Shown here one piece after another: positions 1 to 5,047 of a stretch of 5,198 nt of DNA. The stretch covers positions 1 through 5,198 of the forward strand of contig CALCTA010000006.1 in NCBI GenBank assembly GCA_937893945.1, in the 5' to 3' direction. The DNA comes from an uncultured Clostridia bacterium (lineage in GTDB: Bacteria; Bacillota; Clostridia; Oscillospirales; CAG-272). Position numbers and translations under genes: made by a program. The number at the start of each line of letters is the position of its first letter. Position 1 is the stretch's first letter. The notes beneath the pieces were generated by a model. It ran no database searches. It was not told where the DNA came from and saw nothing but the letters and a program-made list of their open reading frames with translations.

Positions 1-712
1 ACTTACCTTCACCACCACCGTGAGGGTGATCGCAGGGGTTCATTACGGAACCGCGGACTGTGGGACGGATGCCCATGTGTCTCTTCTTACCGGCCTTACC
101 AAGCTTAACGGTGTCATGCTCGATATTACCAACCTGACCGATAGTTGCCTTACAGTCAAGACGGATGATTCTTACTTCGCCCGAGGGAAGTCTGATCTGC
201 GCGATGCCGTTCTCCTTGGAGATAAGCTGTGCAGCAACGCCTGCGGAACGAACGAGCTGAGCGCCCTTGCCGGGATAAAGCTCGATGTTGTGAATGAAAG
301 TACCAACGGGGATGTTCTCGATGGGGAGAGTGTTACCGGGCTTGATATCTGCATCTGCGCCTGTGTAAACAACGTCGCCGTCAGTAAGACCAACGGGAGC
401 GATGATGTAGCTCTTCTCGCCCTCGGTGTTCTGAAGAAGTGCGATGTACGCGCTTCTGTTGGGGTCGTACTCAACACCGATTACGGTTGCGGGAAGATTG
501 CTGCTTCTCTTGAAATCGATGATTCTGTACTTAAGCTTGTTTCCGCCGCCCTTATGACGAACGGTGATTCTGCCGTAGCTGTTTCTTCCGGCGAACTTCT
601 TCTTAGTAACAACGAGGCTCTTTTCGGGAGTAAACTTTGTTATCTCCTCGAAGGTGGGCACGCTCATGTGTCTTCTCGCCGGTGTAGTAGGCTTATACTT
701 CTTTGTAGGCAT
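1..712 (-). CDS. rplB: 50S ribosomal protein L2, 3'-truncated by window edge
   Basis: L2 binds 23S rRNA at the subunit interface and is needed for peptidyl transferase activity and 30S-50S joining. The 237 visible residues begin MPTKKYKPTTPARR and include GRITVRHKGGGNK, YRIIDFKR, EYDPNRSAYIALL, IHNIELYPGKGAQLVRSAG, CKATIGQVGNIEH and, at the very end, MNPCDHPHGGGEGK. The histidine/glycine-rich loop associated with the peptidyl transferase centre is therefore intact. The family is usually about 275 residues, so roughly 40 are off the left edge; this is a window cut, not a broken gene. The ATG at 712-710 is preceded by AGGAGGT (727-721), 8 nt away, which fixes the start. Only 19 nt separate it from the rplW stop, so it is co-transcribed and probably translationally coupled. 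The Cys in NPCDHPHGGG replaces the Val or Asn I recall at this site in other bacteria, probably neutrally. Confidence 0.98.
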   Translation of the reverse strand, partial: MPTKKYKPTTPARRHMSVPTFEEITKFTPEKSLVVTKKKFAGRNSYGRITVRHKGGGNKLKYRIIDFKRSSNLPATVIGVEYDPNRSAYIALLQNTEGEKSYIIAPVGLTDGDVVYTGADADIKPGNTLPIENIPVGTFIHNIELYPGKGAQLVRSAGVAAQLISKENGIAQIRLPSGEVRIIRLDCKATIGQVGNIEHDTVKLGKAGKKRHMGIRPTVRGSVMNPCDHPHGGGEGK

Positions 713-731
713 TACTTCTTACCTCCTACCA

Positions 732-1025
732 TCAGTTAAGGCCGTCGAAGAACTCGATGGTCTTGGAGTCAGCTGTAAGAGTTACAACTGCCTTCTTCCA
801 CTCAGATGTGTAACCTGCGTGTACGCCGAGTCTCTTGGGCTTTTTCTTCATATTGATTGTGTTTACACACGCGACCTTTACGCCGAACATAACCTCAACC
901 GCGTTAGCGATCTCGGGCTTGGTTGCGTTTGCTGCAACCTTGAAGGTGTACTTCTTGTCAGCGAGTTTGTCCATGCTTGCCTCGGTGATGATAGGCTTAA
1001 TGATGATATCCTGTACCATTTTCAT
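732..1025 (-). CDS. rplW: 50S ribosomal protein L23
   Basis: L23 is an early-assembly 23S rRNA-binding protein at the mouth of the peptide exit tunnel, where trigger factor and SRP dock. The 97-residue product has the family core in order: IIIKPIITEASM (7-18), KYTFKVAANATKPEIANAVE, FGVKVACVNTINMKKKPKR and WKKAVVTL near the C-terminus. Glu15 aligns with the E. coli trigger-factor docking residue Glu18 as I recall that sequence. Length is normal. The start codon overlaps the rplD stop by one base in the string TAATG (1027-1023). A second in-frame ATG lies two codons on (1019-1017), but spacing to the upstream Shine-Dalgarno favours the first. The one-base overlap implies termination-reinitiation coupling to L4 synthesis. 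It is followed after 19 nt by rplB. Confidence 0.98.
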   Translation of the reverse strand: MKMVQDIIIKPIITEASMDKLADKKYTFKVAANATKPEIANAVEVMFGVKVACVNTINMKKKPKRLGVHAGYTSEWKKAVVTLTADSKTIEFFDGLN

Positions 1026-1735
1026 TATGCGTAAACCTCCTCAAGCTTTTCTACTGCTGCGCGGGTCATAACGACCTTCTCAGCGTTAAGCACCTCGTAA
1101 ACGTTGATGGTGCTGGAAAGAGTCGTAACAACTCCGGGGATGTTGGCACAGCTCTTAACTACGAACTTGTTGACCTCAGGGAGAACAACGAGAGCCTTCT
1201 GTGCAACGACAGCGGTTCTTGTCTTCTTCTCTCTTACTACCTGACCGTCAGTAACGGTGGTTACCTTGTAGTTCTTGGTAACTTCCTTCTGGCAGCCAAG
1301 AGCCTTGAGCATCTTGACCATCTCAGCGGTCTTGAATGCGTCGAGAGTGATGTTGTCAACAACGATAAGCTCGCCTGCTGCAACCTTAGCGGAAAGTGCG
1401 CTGCGGATAGCAACCTTCTTAGCCTTCTTGTTCATGGAGAGTCTGTAGTCTCTGGGCTTCGGACCGAGAGCTACGCCACCGTGTGTCCACTGAGGAGCGC
1501 GAGTAGAGCCCTGACGTGCTCTGCCTGTGCCCTTCTGTCTCCAGGGCTTCTTACCGCCGCCCGAAACCTCGGTGCGAGTAAGGGTGGACTGTGTGCCCTG
1601 TCTCTGATTCATCAGATAGGTTCTGACTGCGGCATGGAGGACAGCTGCGTTAACTTCTGCGCCGAATACCTTTTCGGACAAAGTCATCTCGCCAACTTCT
1701 TTACCGGTCATATCAAAAACTTTAATATTAGGCAT
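1025..1735 (-). CDS. rplD: 50S ribosomal protein L4 with an internal extension of about 30 residues
   Basis: L4 is a primary 23S rRNA binder whose long loop lines the nascent-peptide tunnel. In E. coli it also represses its own S10 operon. The 236-residue product has the tunnel loop at about 44-97 (RQGTQSTLTRTEVSGGGKKP, WRQKGTGRARQGS, then WTHGG). Lys68 aligns with E. coli Lys63, a macrolide-resistance position, and is unchanged. The C-terminal domain ends with NIPGV, INVYEVLNAEKVVMTRAAVEKLEE. The family is typically 200-210 residues; the excess lies mainly at about 148-179, between EMVKMLKALG and KALVVLPE. That stretch (about 1199-1294) reads KNYKVTTVTDGQVVREKK in its middle, looks like a surface beta-hairpin and stays in frame. 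The ATG at 1735 is set by AGGAGG (1750-1745), 9 nt upstream. The gap to rplC is 20 nt, and the stop overlaps rplW. Confidence 0.97.
   Translation of the reverse strand: MPNIKVFDMTGKEVGEMTLSEKVFGAEVNAAVLHAAVRTYLMNQRQGTQSTLTRTEVSGGGKKPWRQKGTGRARQGSTRAPQWTHGGVALGPKPRDYRLSMNKKAKKVAIRSALSAKVAAGELIVVDNITLDAFKTAEMVKMLKALGCQKEVTKNYKVTTVTDGQVVREKKTRTAVVAQKALVVLPEVNKFVVKSCANIPGVVTTLSSTINVYEVLNAEKVVMTRAAVEKLEEVYA
1035..1041 (-). promoter_or_regulatory. Ribosome binding site of rplW, inside the 3' end of rplD
   Basis: AGGAGGT lies inside the last codons of rplD, 9 nt before the ATG at 1025 and 15 nt before the alternative ATG at 1019. This selects the upstream start. It also means ribosomes finishing rplD pass over the rplW initiation site. 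Confidence 0.9.
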
Positions 1736-1755
1736 AGTTTATTTCCTCCTTCCGA

Positions 1756-2406
1756 TTATGCTTTAACCGAATCGCGAACGAAAACTATGCCGTCCTTAGC
1801 GCCGGGAATAGCGCCCTTGATAGCGATAAGATTCTTCTCGGAGTCGATCTTTACAACTTTAAGATTGAGAACTGTTACCTGCTCGTTACCGTACTGACCT
1901 GCCATCTTCTTGTTCTTGAAGATTCTCGCGGGGTCGATAACGCCCATGGAACCGGGCTGACGGTGGATAGGACCTGTACCGTGAGTCATTCTGAGGTGGT
2001 GGTGGTTCCATCTCTTGATAACGCCGGAGTATCCACGTCCCTTTGTCATACCTGTAACGTCGACCTTTTCACCTACGGCGAAGGTATCGGCTGTAATGAC
2101 GTCGCCTACGTTGATGCCCGAAATATCATCAAGACGGAATTCCTTGAGGTGCTTTGTCTCGTAATTGCCCTGCTCGTTCTTTGCGACACCTGCTTTTGCA
2201 ACGTGTCCAATCTCGGCCTTGGTCATGTGCTTCTCTTTTACTTCAGCGAAGCCAAGCTGAATGGCATTGTAGCCATCTGTCTCGGTGGTCTTCTTCTGCG
2301 CTACTACGCAGGGACCAGCCTGGATTACCGTAACCGGAATTACGTTTCCGATTTCGTCAAAGATCTGTGTCATACCGATCTTCTTACCGATAATACCCTT
2401 TTTCAT
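1756..2406 (-). CDS. rplC: 50S ribosomal protein L3
   Basis: L3 is one of the two proteins that initiate 50S assembly; a loop of it reaches toward the peptidyl transferase centre. The 216-residue product starts MKKGIIGKKIGMTQIFDE, the family's N-terminal signature. It continues with VTVIQAGPCVVAQKKT, VDVTGMTKGRGYSGVIKRW, the signature MTHGTGPIHRQPGSMG (140-155), FKNKKMAGQYGNEQVTVLNL, and IAIKGAIPGAKDG near the C-terminus. A run of three histidines (135-137) precedes the signature. The Gln that E. coli methylates in this loop is replaced here (GSMGVIDP). Length is normal. The start is set by AGGAGG (2421-2416), 9 nt upstream. The upstream gap to rpsJ is 130 nt, long for this operon, and holds a hairpin that can cover part of this ribosome binding site. 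The downstream gap to rplD is 20 nt. Confidence 0.98.
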   Translation of the reverse strand: MKKGIIGKKIGMTQIFDEIGNVIPVTVIQAGPCVVAQKKTTETDGYNAIQLGFAEVKEKHMTKAEIGHVAKAGVAKNEQGNYETKHLKEFRLDDISGINVGDVITADTFAVGEKVDVTGMTKGRGYSGVIKRWNHHHLRMTHGTGPIHRQPGSMGVIDPARIFKNKKMAGQYGNEQVTVLNLKVVKIDSEKNLIAIKGAIPGAKDGIVFVRDSVKA

Positions 2407-2418
2407 TTTGTTTTTCCT

Positions 2419-2474
2419 CCTGTAAATTATTGGTTGACCGCTCGCATGTATTAACGGCCAACATGATTTACAAA
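2419..2474 (-). promoter_or_regulatory. Two-tier RNA hairpin abutting the rplC ribosome binding site
   Basis: In minus-strand RNA an inner stem of ten pairs forms between 2462-2453 (GUUGGCCGUU) and 2442-2433 (AGCGGUCAAC) around a 10-nt loop. A 3x5 internal loop then leads to an outer stem of nine pairs between 2474-2466 (UUUGUAAAU) and 2427-2419 (AUUUACAGG). The last three bases of that arm belong to the rplC Shine-Dalgarno AGGAGG. Four of the pairs are G-U in the RNA but A-C mismatches in the other strand, so the structure is specific to the operon transcript. No U tract follows, so it is not a terminator. Translational control of rplC, or an RNA-processing site, is my inference. I do not recognise a named family. 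Confidence 0.55.
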
Positions 2475-2536
2475 GTTACCGAACTGCTTCTTTGCATCGG
2501 CTGTTATCTTTGTTTTGGCGCTTCGAAGTGCTTGAT

Positions 2537-2848
2537 TTAGATTTTTACTTCGATCTCAACGCCTGCGGGAAGCTCTACGCTCATCAAAGCGTCAACAACC
2601 TTCTGGGAAGGCTTGATGATGTCGATAAGACGCTTGTGTGTACGCATTTCGAACTGCTCACGGCTATCCTTGTACTTGTGTACCGCACGGAGAATGGTTA
2701 CGATCTCCTTCTCGGTAGGAAGCGGGATAGGACCGGAAACTGCTGCGCCGTTTCTCTTCGCTACCTCAACGATCTTCTCTGCTGCTGCATCGATGAGAGT
2801 GTGGTCGTAGCTCTTCAGTCTTACTCTGATCTTTTCCTTGACTGCCAC
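2537..2848 (-). CDS. rpsJ: 30S ribosomal protein S10 (NusE)
   Basis: S10 sits in the head of the 30S subunit. As NusE it also links transcription to translation by binding NusB and NusG. The 103-residue product is full length: KIRVRLKSYDHTLIDAAAEK at the N-terminus, then GPIPLPTEKEIVTILRA, the signature HKYKDSREQFEMRTHKRLID (about 57-76), and a C-terminal LPAGVEIEVKI. The start codon is GTG (2848-2846), not ATG. It is supported by AGGAGGT 8 nt upstream and by the alignment of the N-terminus with the family. It is the first gene of the operon, preceded by a leader of about 310 nt and a good promoter. The next gene, rplC, is 130 nt away, much farther than the other gaps in the operon. Confidence 0.98.
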   Translation of the reverse strand: MAVKEKIRVRLKSYDHTLIDAAAEKIVEVAKRNGAAVSGPIPLPTEKEIVTILRAVHKYKDSREQFEMRTHKRLIDIIKPSQKVVDALMSVELPAGVEIEVKI

Positions 2849-2856
2849 CTGTTTTT

Positions 2857-2863
2857 ACCTCCT
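2857..2863 (-). promoter_or_regulatory. Ribosome binding site of rpsJ selecting a GTG start
   Basis: AGGAGGT lies 8 nt upstream of the GTG at 2848, and no ATG is placed to compete. The 22-nt initiation region resembles that of rplC: both read TTACAGGAGG, then a short A-rich spacer with AAAAACA, then the start codon. The last two bases of the SD are part of an in-frame TAA (2857-2855) that ends a 40-codon leader reading frame. Confidence 0.9.
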
Positions 2864-2979
2864 GTAAGTATTTGCTCTGTTCACATACGCGCATATATAA
2901 TTAAATTGTATGCCGCTGCGAACCGCATCAGGGGCGCATTTCCTCAACACCGAGCCGTGTGTTTCTTTTCTACCCATTT

Positions 2980-3025
2980 AAAAATCCGAAAGCCCCGCCA
3001 AGCACCTCACGGCAGGGGGATTCGG
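2980..3025 (-). terminator. Attenuator-like intrinsic terminator inside the S10 leader
   Basis: In the transcript, CCGAA (3025-3021), CCCC and GCC (3013-3011) pair with GGC (2999-2997), GGGG (2996-2993) and UUCGG (2990-2986). There is a bulged U, a small internal loop and an 11-nt apical loop. AUUUUU (2985-2980) follows directly. A competing pairing exists: UUUACCC just before and into the stem can pair with GGGUAGA after the U tract, which would break the terminator base. This suggests a read-through/terminate switch about 180 nt into the leader and 130 nt before rpsJ. The stem is imperfect and the U tract short, so conditional rather than constitutive termination is the likely reading. Confidence 0.5.
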
Positions 3026-3163
3026 GTAAATGAGCAGACCGTCGGCACACACTCAGAGTGGGATCTGCTTCGCCCGTTTAATCGGACATACTCCGCGAAA
3101 ATTACCTGACGGCCGTCAAACTCCGTCAGCAACCTCTCGCTTCAACGCATATCAAGCCTTATA

Positions 3164-3192
3164 ATTTTACCATATCATAGTCCATTTTGCAA
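3164..3192 (-). promoter_or_regulatory. Sigma-A type promoter of the S10 operon
   Basis: The -35 is TTGCAA (3192-3187) and the -10 is TAAAAT (3169-3164), with an exact 17-bp spacer. The bases before the -10 are TGG, an extended -10 motif. Transcription should start near 3159-3157 at a purine. Upstream DNA is strongly AT-rich (AAAAAAA, AAATTT), as expected for a highly expressed promoter with UP-like sequence. It is the best promoter in the gap, and no other candidate has both boxes well spaced. Confidence 0.75.
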
Positions 3193-3230
3193 GTGTTTTT
3201 TTCATAGAAATTTAGAGAAAATAAAGAGCG

Positions 3231-3255
3231 TTATTTGTGCATTATTCACAAATAA
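3231..3255. repeat. Perfect 9-bp inverted repeat upstream of the S10 promoter
   Basis: TTATTTGTG (3231-3239) and CACAAATAA (3247-3255) are exact reverse complements separated by 7 bp. The site ends about 39 bp upstream of the -35 box, an activator-type position. No U tract follows on either strand, so it is a poor terminator. The shape suits a dimeric DNA-binding protein; no regulator can be named. A further TTTGTG (3263-3268) makes a second, weaker inverted pair with CACAAA (3247-3252). Confidence 0.5.
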
Positions 3256-3263
3256 ACTATATT

Positions 3264-3307
3264 TTGTGGTCATTTGCGCCAAATTTATCTACCGATTGTG
3301 GTCATTT
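3264..3307. repeat. 12-bp direct repeat TTGTGGTCATTT, two copies 32 bp apart
   Basis: The 12-mer occurs at 3264-3275 and again at 3296-3307 with no mismatches. The start-to-start distance of 32 bp is close to three helical turns, so both copies face the same side of the DNA. They lie about 70-120 bp upstream of the -35 box of the S10 promoter and beside the inverted repeat at 3231-3255. Protein binding is an inference. Confidence 0.5.
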
Positions 3308-3312
3308 TTCCG

Positions 3313-3389
3313 AAAAAAACAAATTTTTTCAGAAGGTTTTAAAAAAATTTTAAAAAATCATAAAATTTTGCCGTTTTTTTCGCAAAAAA
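3313..3389. other. Phased A/T-tract segment, likely intrinsically curved DNA
   Basis: Runs of four to seven A or T are centred near 3316, 3326, 3344, 3354, 3365, 3377 and 3387, mostly at 10-12 bp intervals and almost all at helical-repeat spacing. Such phasing is known to bend DNA. The segment lies between the spoVAF terminator (whose U tract is its right-hand member) and the repeats upstream of the S10 promoter. No gene is present. Confidence 0.45.
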
Positions 3390-3421
3390 GAGCCCATCCG
3401 AGCCCAAAAGGCTCAGATGGG
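3384..3421 (-). terminator. Intrinsic terminator of spoVAF
   Basis: In minus-strand RNA CCCAUCUGAGCC (3421-3410) pairs with GGCUCGGAUGGG (3404-3393), giving twelve pairs including one U-G. The loop is 5 nt and CUCUUUUUU follows. It begins 10 nt after the spoVAF stop. The single wobble is an A-C mismatch on the opposite strand and no T run follows there, so it acts for the leftward transcript only. It insulates the S10 operon from spoVAF. Confidence 0.9.
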
Positions 3422-3430
3422 AATAAAAAT

Positions 3431-4864
3431 TCAACTCTTTTTAACTCTCAGCACCAGACTTTTAAGTGCCTTTGCATTAAACGGAATGAGAGGATAGAGA
3501 TAATTTCTCTTGCCATTGGCGGTGGAATTCGTGGCGATGAGAATAATTATCACAAGGAAGCCGCCGACGTATCCCCAGAAGCCGAAGATAGCAGTCGTGA
3601 TGAGCAGCAAGATTCGCAAAAACTTAATAGCATAACCAAGCTCGTAGCTCCGCTGAGTGAAATTGGCTATCGCAACGAACGCCATATAGAGTATTACCTC
3701 GGGTATCAGCCAACCTATATCCACAGCAAAATCTCCAAGGATAAGCCCACCCACCACCGAGAGTGAGTTGTTCAGCATATTCGGGGTATTGAGCGAGGCG
3801 AGGCGGAGAGCGTCTATGATGAACTCAACGAGCAGTAGCTGGGCAAGGAGCGGAAGTGAGCCCGTATGCTCGGGCATGGCAAAGGATAGCCATTCGGGGA
3901 CGAGCTCGGGGTACATCTGCATAAGATACCACGTCGGTGTCAATATCAGCGTAACGAAAAACACCGCGTAGCGCACTATTCTTATATAAGTTCCGGTCAG
4001 GGGTGGAAAATAGAAATCGTTTGACTCCTGCATAAAGTCAAAGATAGTCGAGGGCAGCACCATTACCTCGGGGCTGTTGTCAATGATTATCAGCACGCTC
4101 CCCTCAAGCAGCTGAGCCGCCGCGGCATCGGGGCGCTCGGTGGTCCTTATCTTCGGGAACGGATTATACCAGCGCGAGTGTATCAGGCACTCCTTGAGCG
4201 ACTCGTGCCCCATTACAAGTGAATCGGTCTTTATTGACGAGAGCTTTTTCCTAAGGGTCTTAACGTACGAGGCATCGGCGCGGTCGCTCATATAACAAAG
4301 CACCACGTCGCTACCCGAATCACTTCCTATTTTAAAATACTGCATCGTAAGCGAGGGATTTCGTATTCTGCGACGGATGAGCGCGGTGTTGAATATAAGC
4401 GTCTCGACAAATCCGTCGCGAGATCCTCGCATAACTCTGTCTCCCTCGGGCTCTGACGTCTCCCTCGCGGGATAGGTGCGCGTGTCAAGAAGTATCGCCT
4501 CTGCCCCAAAGCTGCTTCCAAGCACGAGCGTGCCGCCAGACATCACCATCTGTATCATATTCCCAACGTCCCGACACACGTCGGTCTCAATATAAGGTAG
4601 GCACTCTTGCATAAAATCAACAGCGCCTCGCGGAAGCTTCTTCAGCGAGAGAAAATGCATCATCAGCTTCTGAAGCACCGTATCCTTAGCAAATCCGTCA
4701 ATAAAAAAGAGCGTCAGCTCTCCGTCAGGAAGAGTAAGAGTTTTAGTGAGCATATCAAAGCTCTGCTCGCTTCTGAGCAATCCTGATAAAAGTCTTACGT
4801 TCTCCGCGTAATTCTCGCTAAGAGCCGTTCCCCTGCCCATCTTCTCGCTATCGGTTTTCTTCAT
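3431..4864 (-). CDS. spoVAF: Stage V sporulation protein AF (GerA-family spore membrane protein)
   Basis: The 477-residue protein matches the GerA germinant-receptor A-subunit family, SpoVAF branch. A soluble N-terminal half (1-about 290) contains DGELTLFFIDGFAKD (47-61), the family block RGSRDGFVET then NTALIRRRIRNP (146-170), and TERPDAAAAQLLEG (242-255). A membrane half has about five hydrophobic segments, near 298-318, 336-355, 366-385, 387-403 and 415-446. PLIPFNAKAL near the C-terminus is typical of SpoVAF rather than GerAA/GerBA. In Bacillus SpoVAF is in the spore inner membrane, encoded last in the spoVA operon, and is reported to amplify germination with a partner protein. Here no spoVA gene adjoins it: its own terminator follows, and a terminator precedes it. 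The ATG at 4864 has only a weak SD (GGGGT, 13 nt upstream). An ATG at codon 9 is an alternative, but the longer form fits the family. Length is close to the usual 480-490. Confidence 0.9.
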   Translation of the reverse strand: MKKTDSEKMGRGTALSENYAENVRLLSGLLRSEQSFDMLTKTLTLPDGELTLFFIDGFAKDTVLQKLMMHFLSLKKLPRGAVDFMQECLPYIETDVCRDVGNMIQMVMSGGTLVLGSSFGAEAILLDTRTYPARETSEPEGDRVMRGSRDGFVETLIFNTALIRRRIRNPSLTMQYFKIGSDSGSDVVLCYMSDRADASYVKTLRKKLSSIKTDSLVMGHESLKECLIHSRWYNPFPKIRTTERPDAAAAQLLEGSVLIIIDNSPEVMVLPSTIFDFMQESNDFYFPPLTGTYIRIVRYAVFFVTLILTPTWYLMQMYPELVPEWLSFAMPEHTGSLPLLAQLLLVEFIIDALRLASLNTPNMLNNSLSVVGGLILGDFAVDIGWLIPEVILYMAFVAIANFTQRSYELGYAIKFLRILLLITTAIFGFWGYVGGFLVIIILIATNSTANGKRNYLYPLIPFNAKALKSLVLRVKKS

Positions 4865-4909
4865 ATTATATATAACTACCCCGCTTTCGCATTTTTAAAG
4901 CATTTTTAG

Positions 4910-4938
4910 TAGTTTGCGCAGATTTTGCGGGATAATAC
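4910..4938 (-). promoter_or_regulatory. Weak candidate forespore (sigma-G-like) promoter of spoVAF
   Basis: CAAACTA (4916-4910) resembles the sigma-G -10 (CATnnTA). GTATT (4938-4934) resembles the -35 (GHATR), missing its final purine, with a 17-bp spacer. It lies about 45 bp before the spoVAF start. spoVA-type genes are known to be forespore-expressed, which is why I looked for this motif, so there is a search bias. The rest of 4865-5040 shows no gene or strong structure, only scattered CGCAAAA 7-mers. Confidence 0.25.
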
Positions 4939-5047
4939 GGGAAGCGGAATTTTAGTAAGAAAAACGCAAAACAAACCAAATTTCTCGCAAAACTTGTAAG
5001 GACCGTGCGACCATATTTGCTCCGCAAAAAGACTGCCCTAATATAAT

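Larger units (their letters stand above)
2849..3158 (-). promoter_or_regulatory. S10 operon 5' leader RNA, about 310 nt, multi-hairpin
   Basis: The stretch between the predicted start site (about 3158) and rpsJ contains no convincing gene but much pairing potential in the transcript. CUGACGG (3129-3123) pairs with CCGUCAG (3112-3106), and this overlaps a perfect 12-bp palindrome TGACGGCCGTCA (3118-3107). UUCGC and GCGAA pair around two small inner hairpins. AGCAGAUC (3069-3062) pairs with GGUCUGCU (3040-3033), with a strand-specific G-U pair. An attenuator-like hairpin follows at 3025-2980, then weaker stems such as AACAC/GUGUU and GCAUAC/GUAUGU. Long structured S10 leaders are known as sites of L4 autoregulation in gammaproteobacteria. 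I cannot match this one to a named leader family, so its regulator is unknown. A 40-codon ORF (2977-2855) runs from just after the attenuator into the rpsJ SD. Confidence 0.6.

Noticed and set aside
20..739. 239-codon open frame on the plus strand
   Set aside because: It is the antisense of rplB and the rplB-rplW junction. The minus strand gives an unmistakable L2, and the plus product has no recognisable domain; codon bias in a highly expressed gene keeps the antisense frame open.
1921..1955. Apparently short L3 loop near the peptidyl transferase centre (GSMGVIDP) as a possible drug-resistance variant
   Set aside because: The loop length varies among Firmicutes, and I recall similar short forms in Bacillus, so it is probably ordinary.
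2438..2545. Stop-free frame after rpsJ in the -1 frame (ends KKQFGNFVNHVGR)
   Set aside because: It looks protein-like, but there is no start codon in frame, no convincing slippery site at the rpsJ end, and S10 already has a normal C-terminus. 34 open codons are expected often by chance.
1963..3109. Plus-strand frames of 163 and 205 codons opposite rplC, rpsJ and the leader
   Set aside because: Shadows of rplC and rpsJ; no ribosome binding site and no family resemblance.
2849..3158. T-box or known metabolite riboswitch in the S10 leader
   Set aside because: No T-box antiterminator sequence (the nearest string, AAUGGGUAG, is not the GGGUGGNACC-type motif), and no recognisable riboswitch core; the downstream genes are ribosomal.
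3266..3766. Plus-strand 166-codon frame
   Set aside because: It runs through the AT-rich spacer, the spoVAF terminator and the antisense of the spoVAF C-terminus; low-complexity Lys/Phe start.
4923..5029. Four copies of CGCAAAA (three direct, one inverted) upstream of spoVAF
   Set aside because: Irregular spacing, and the same 7-mer appears at 3381 in unrelated AT-rich DNA; consistent with base composition.
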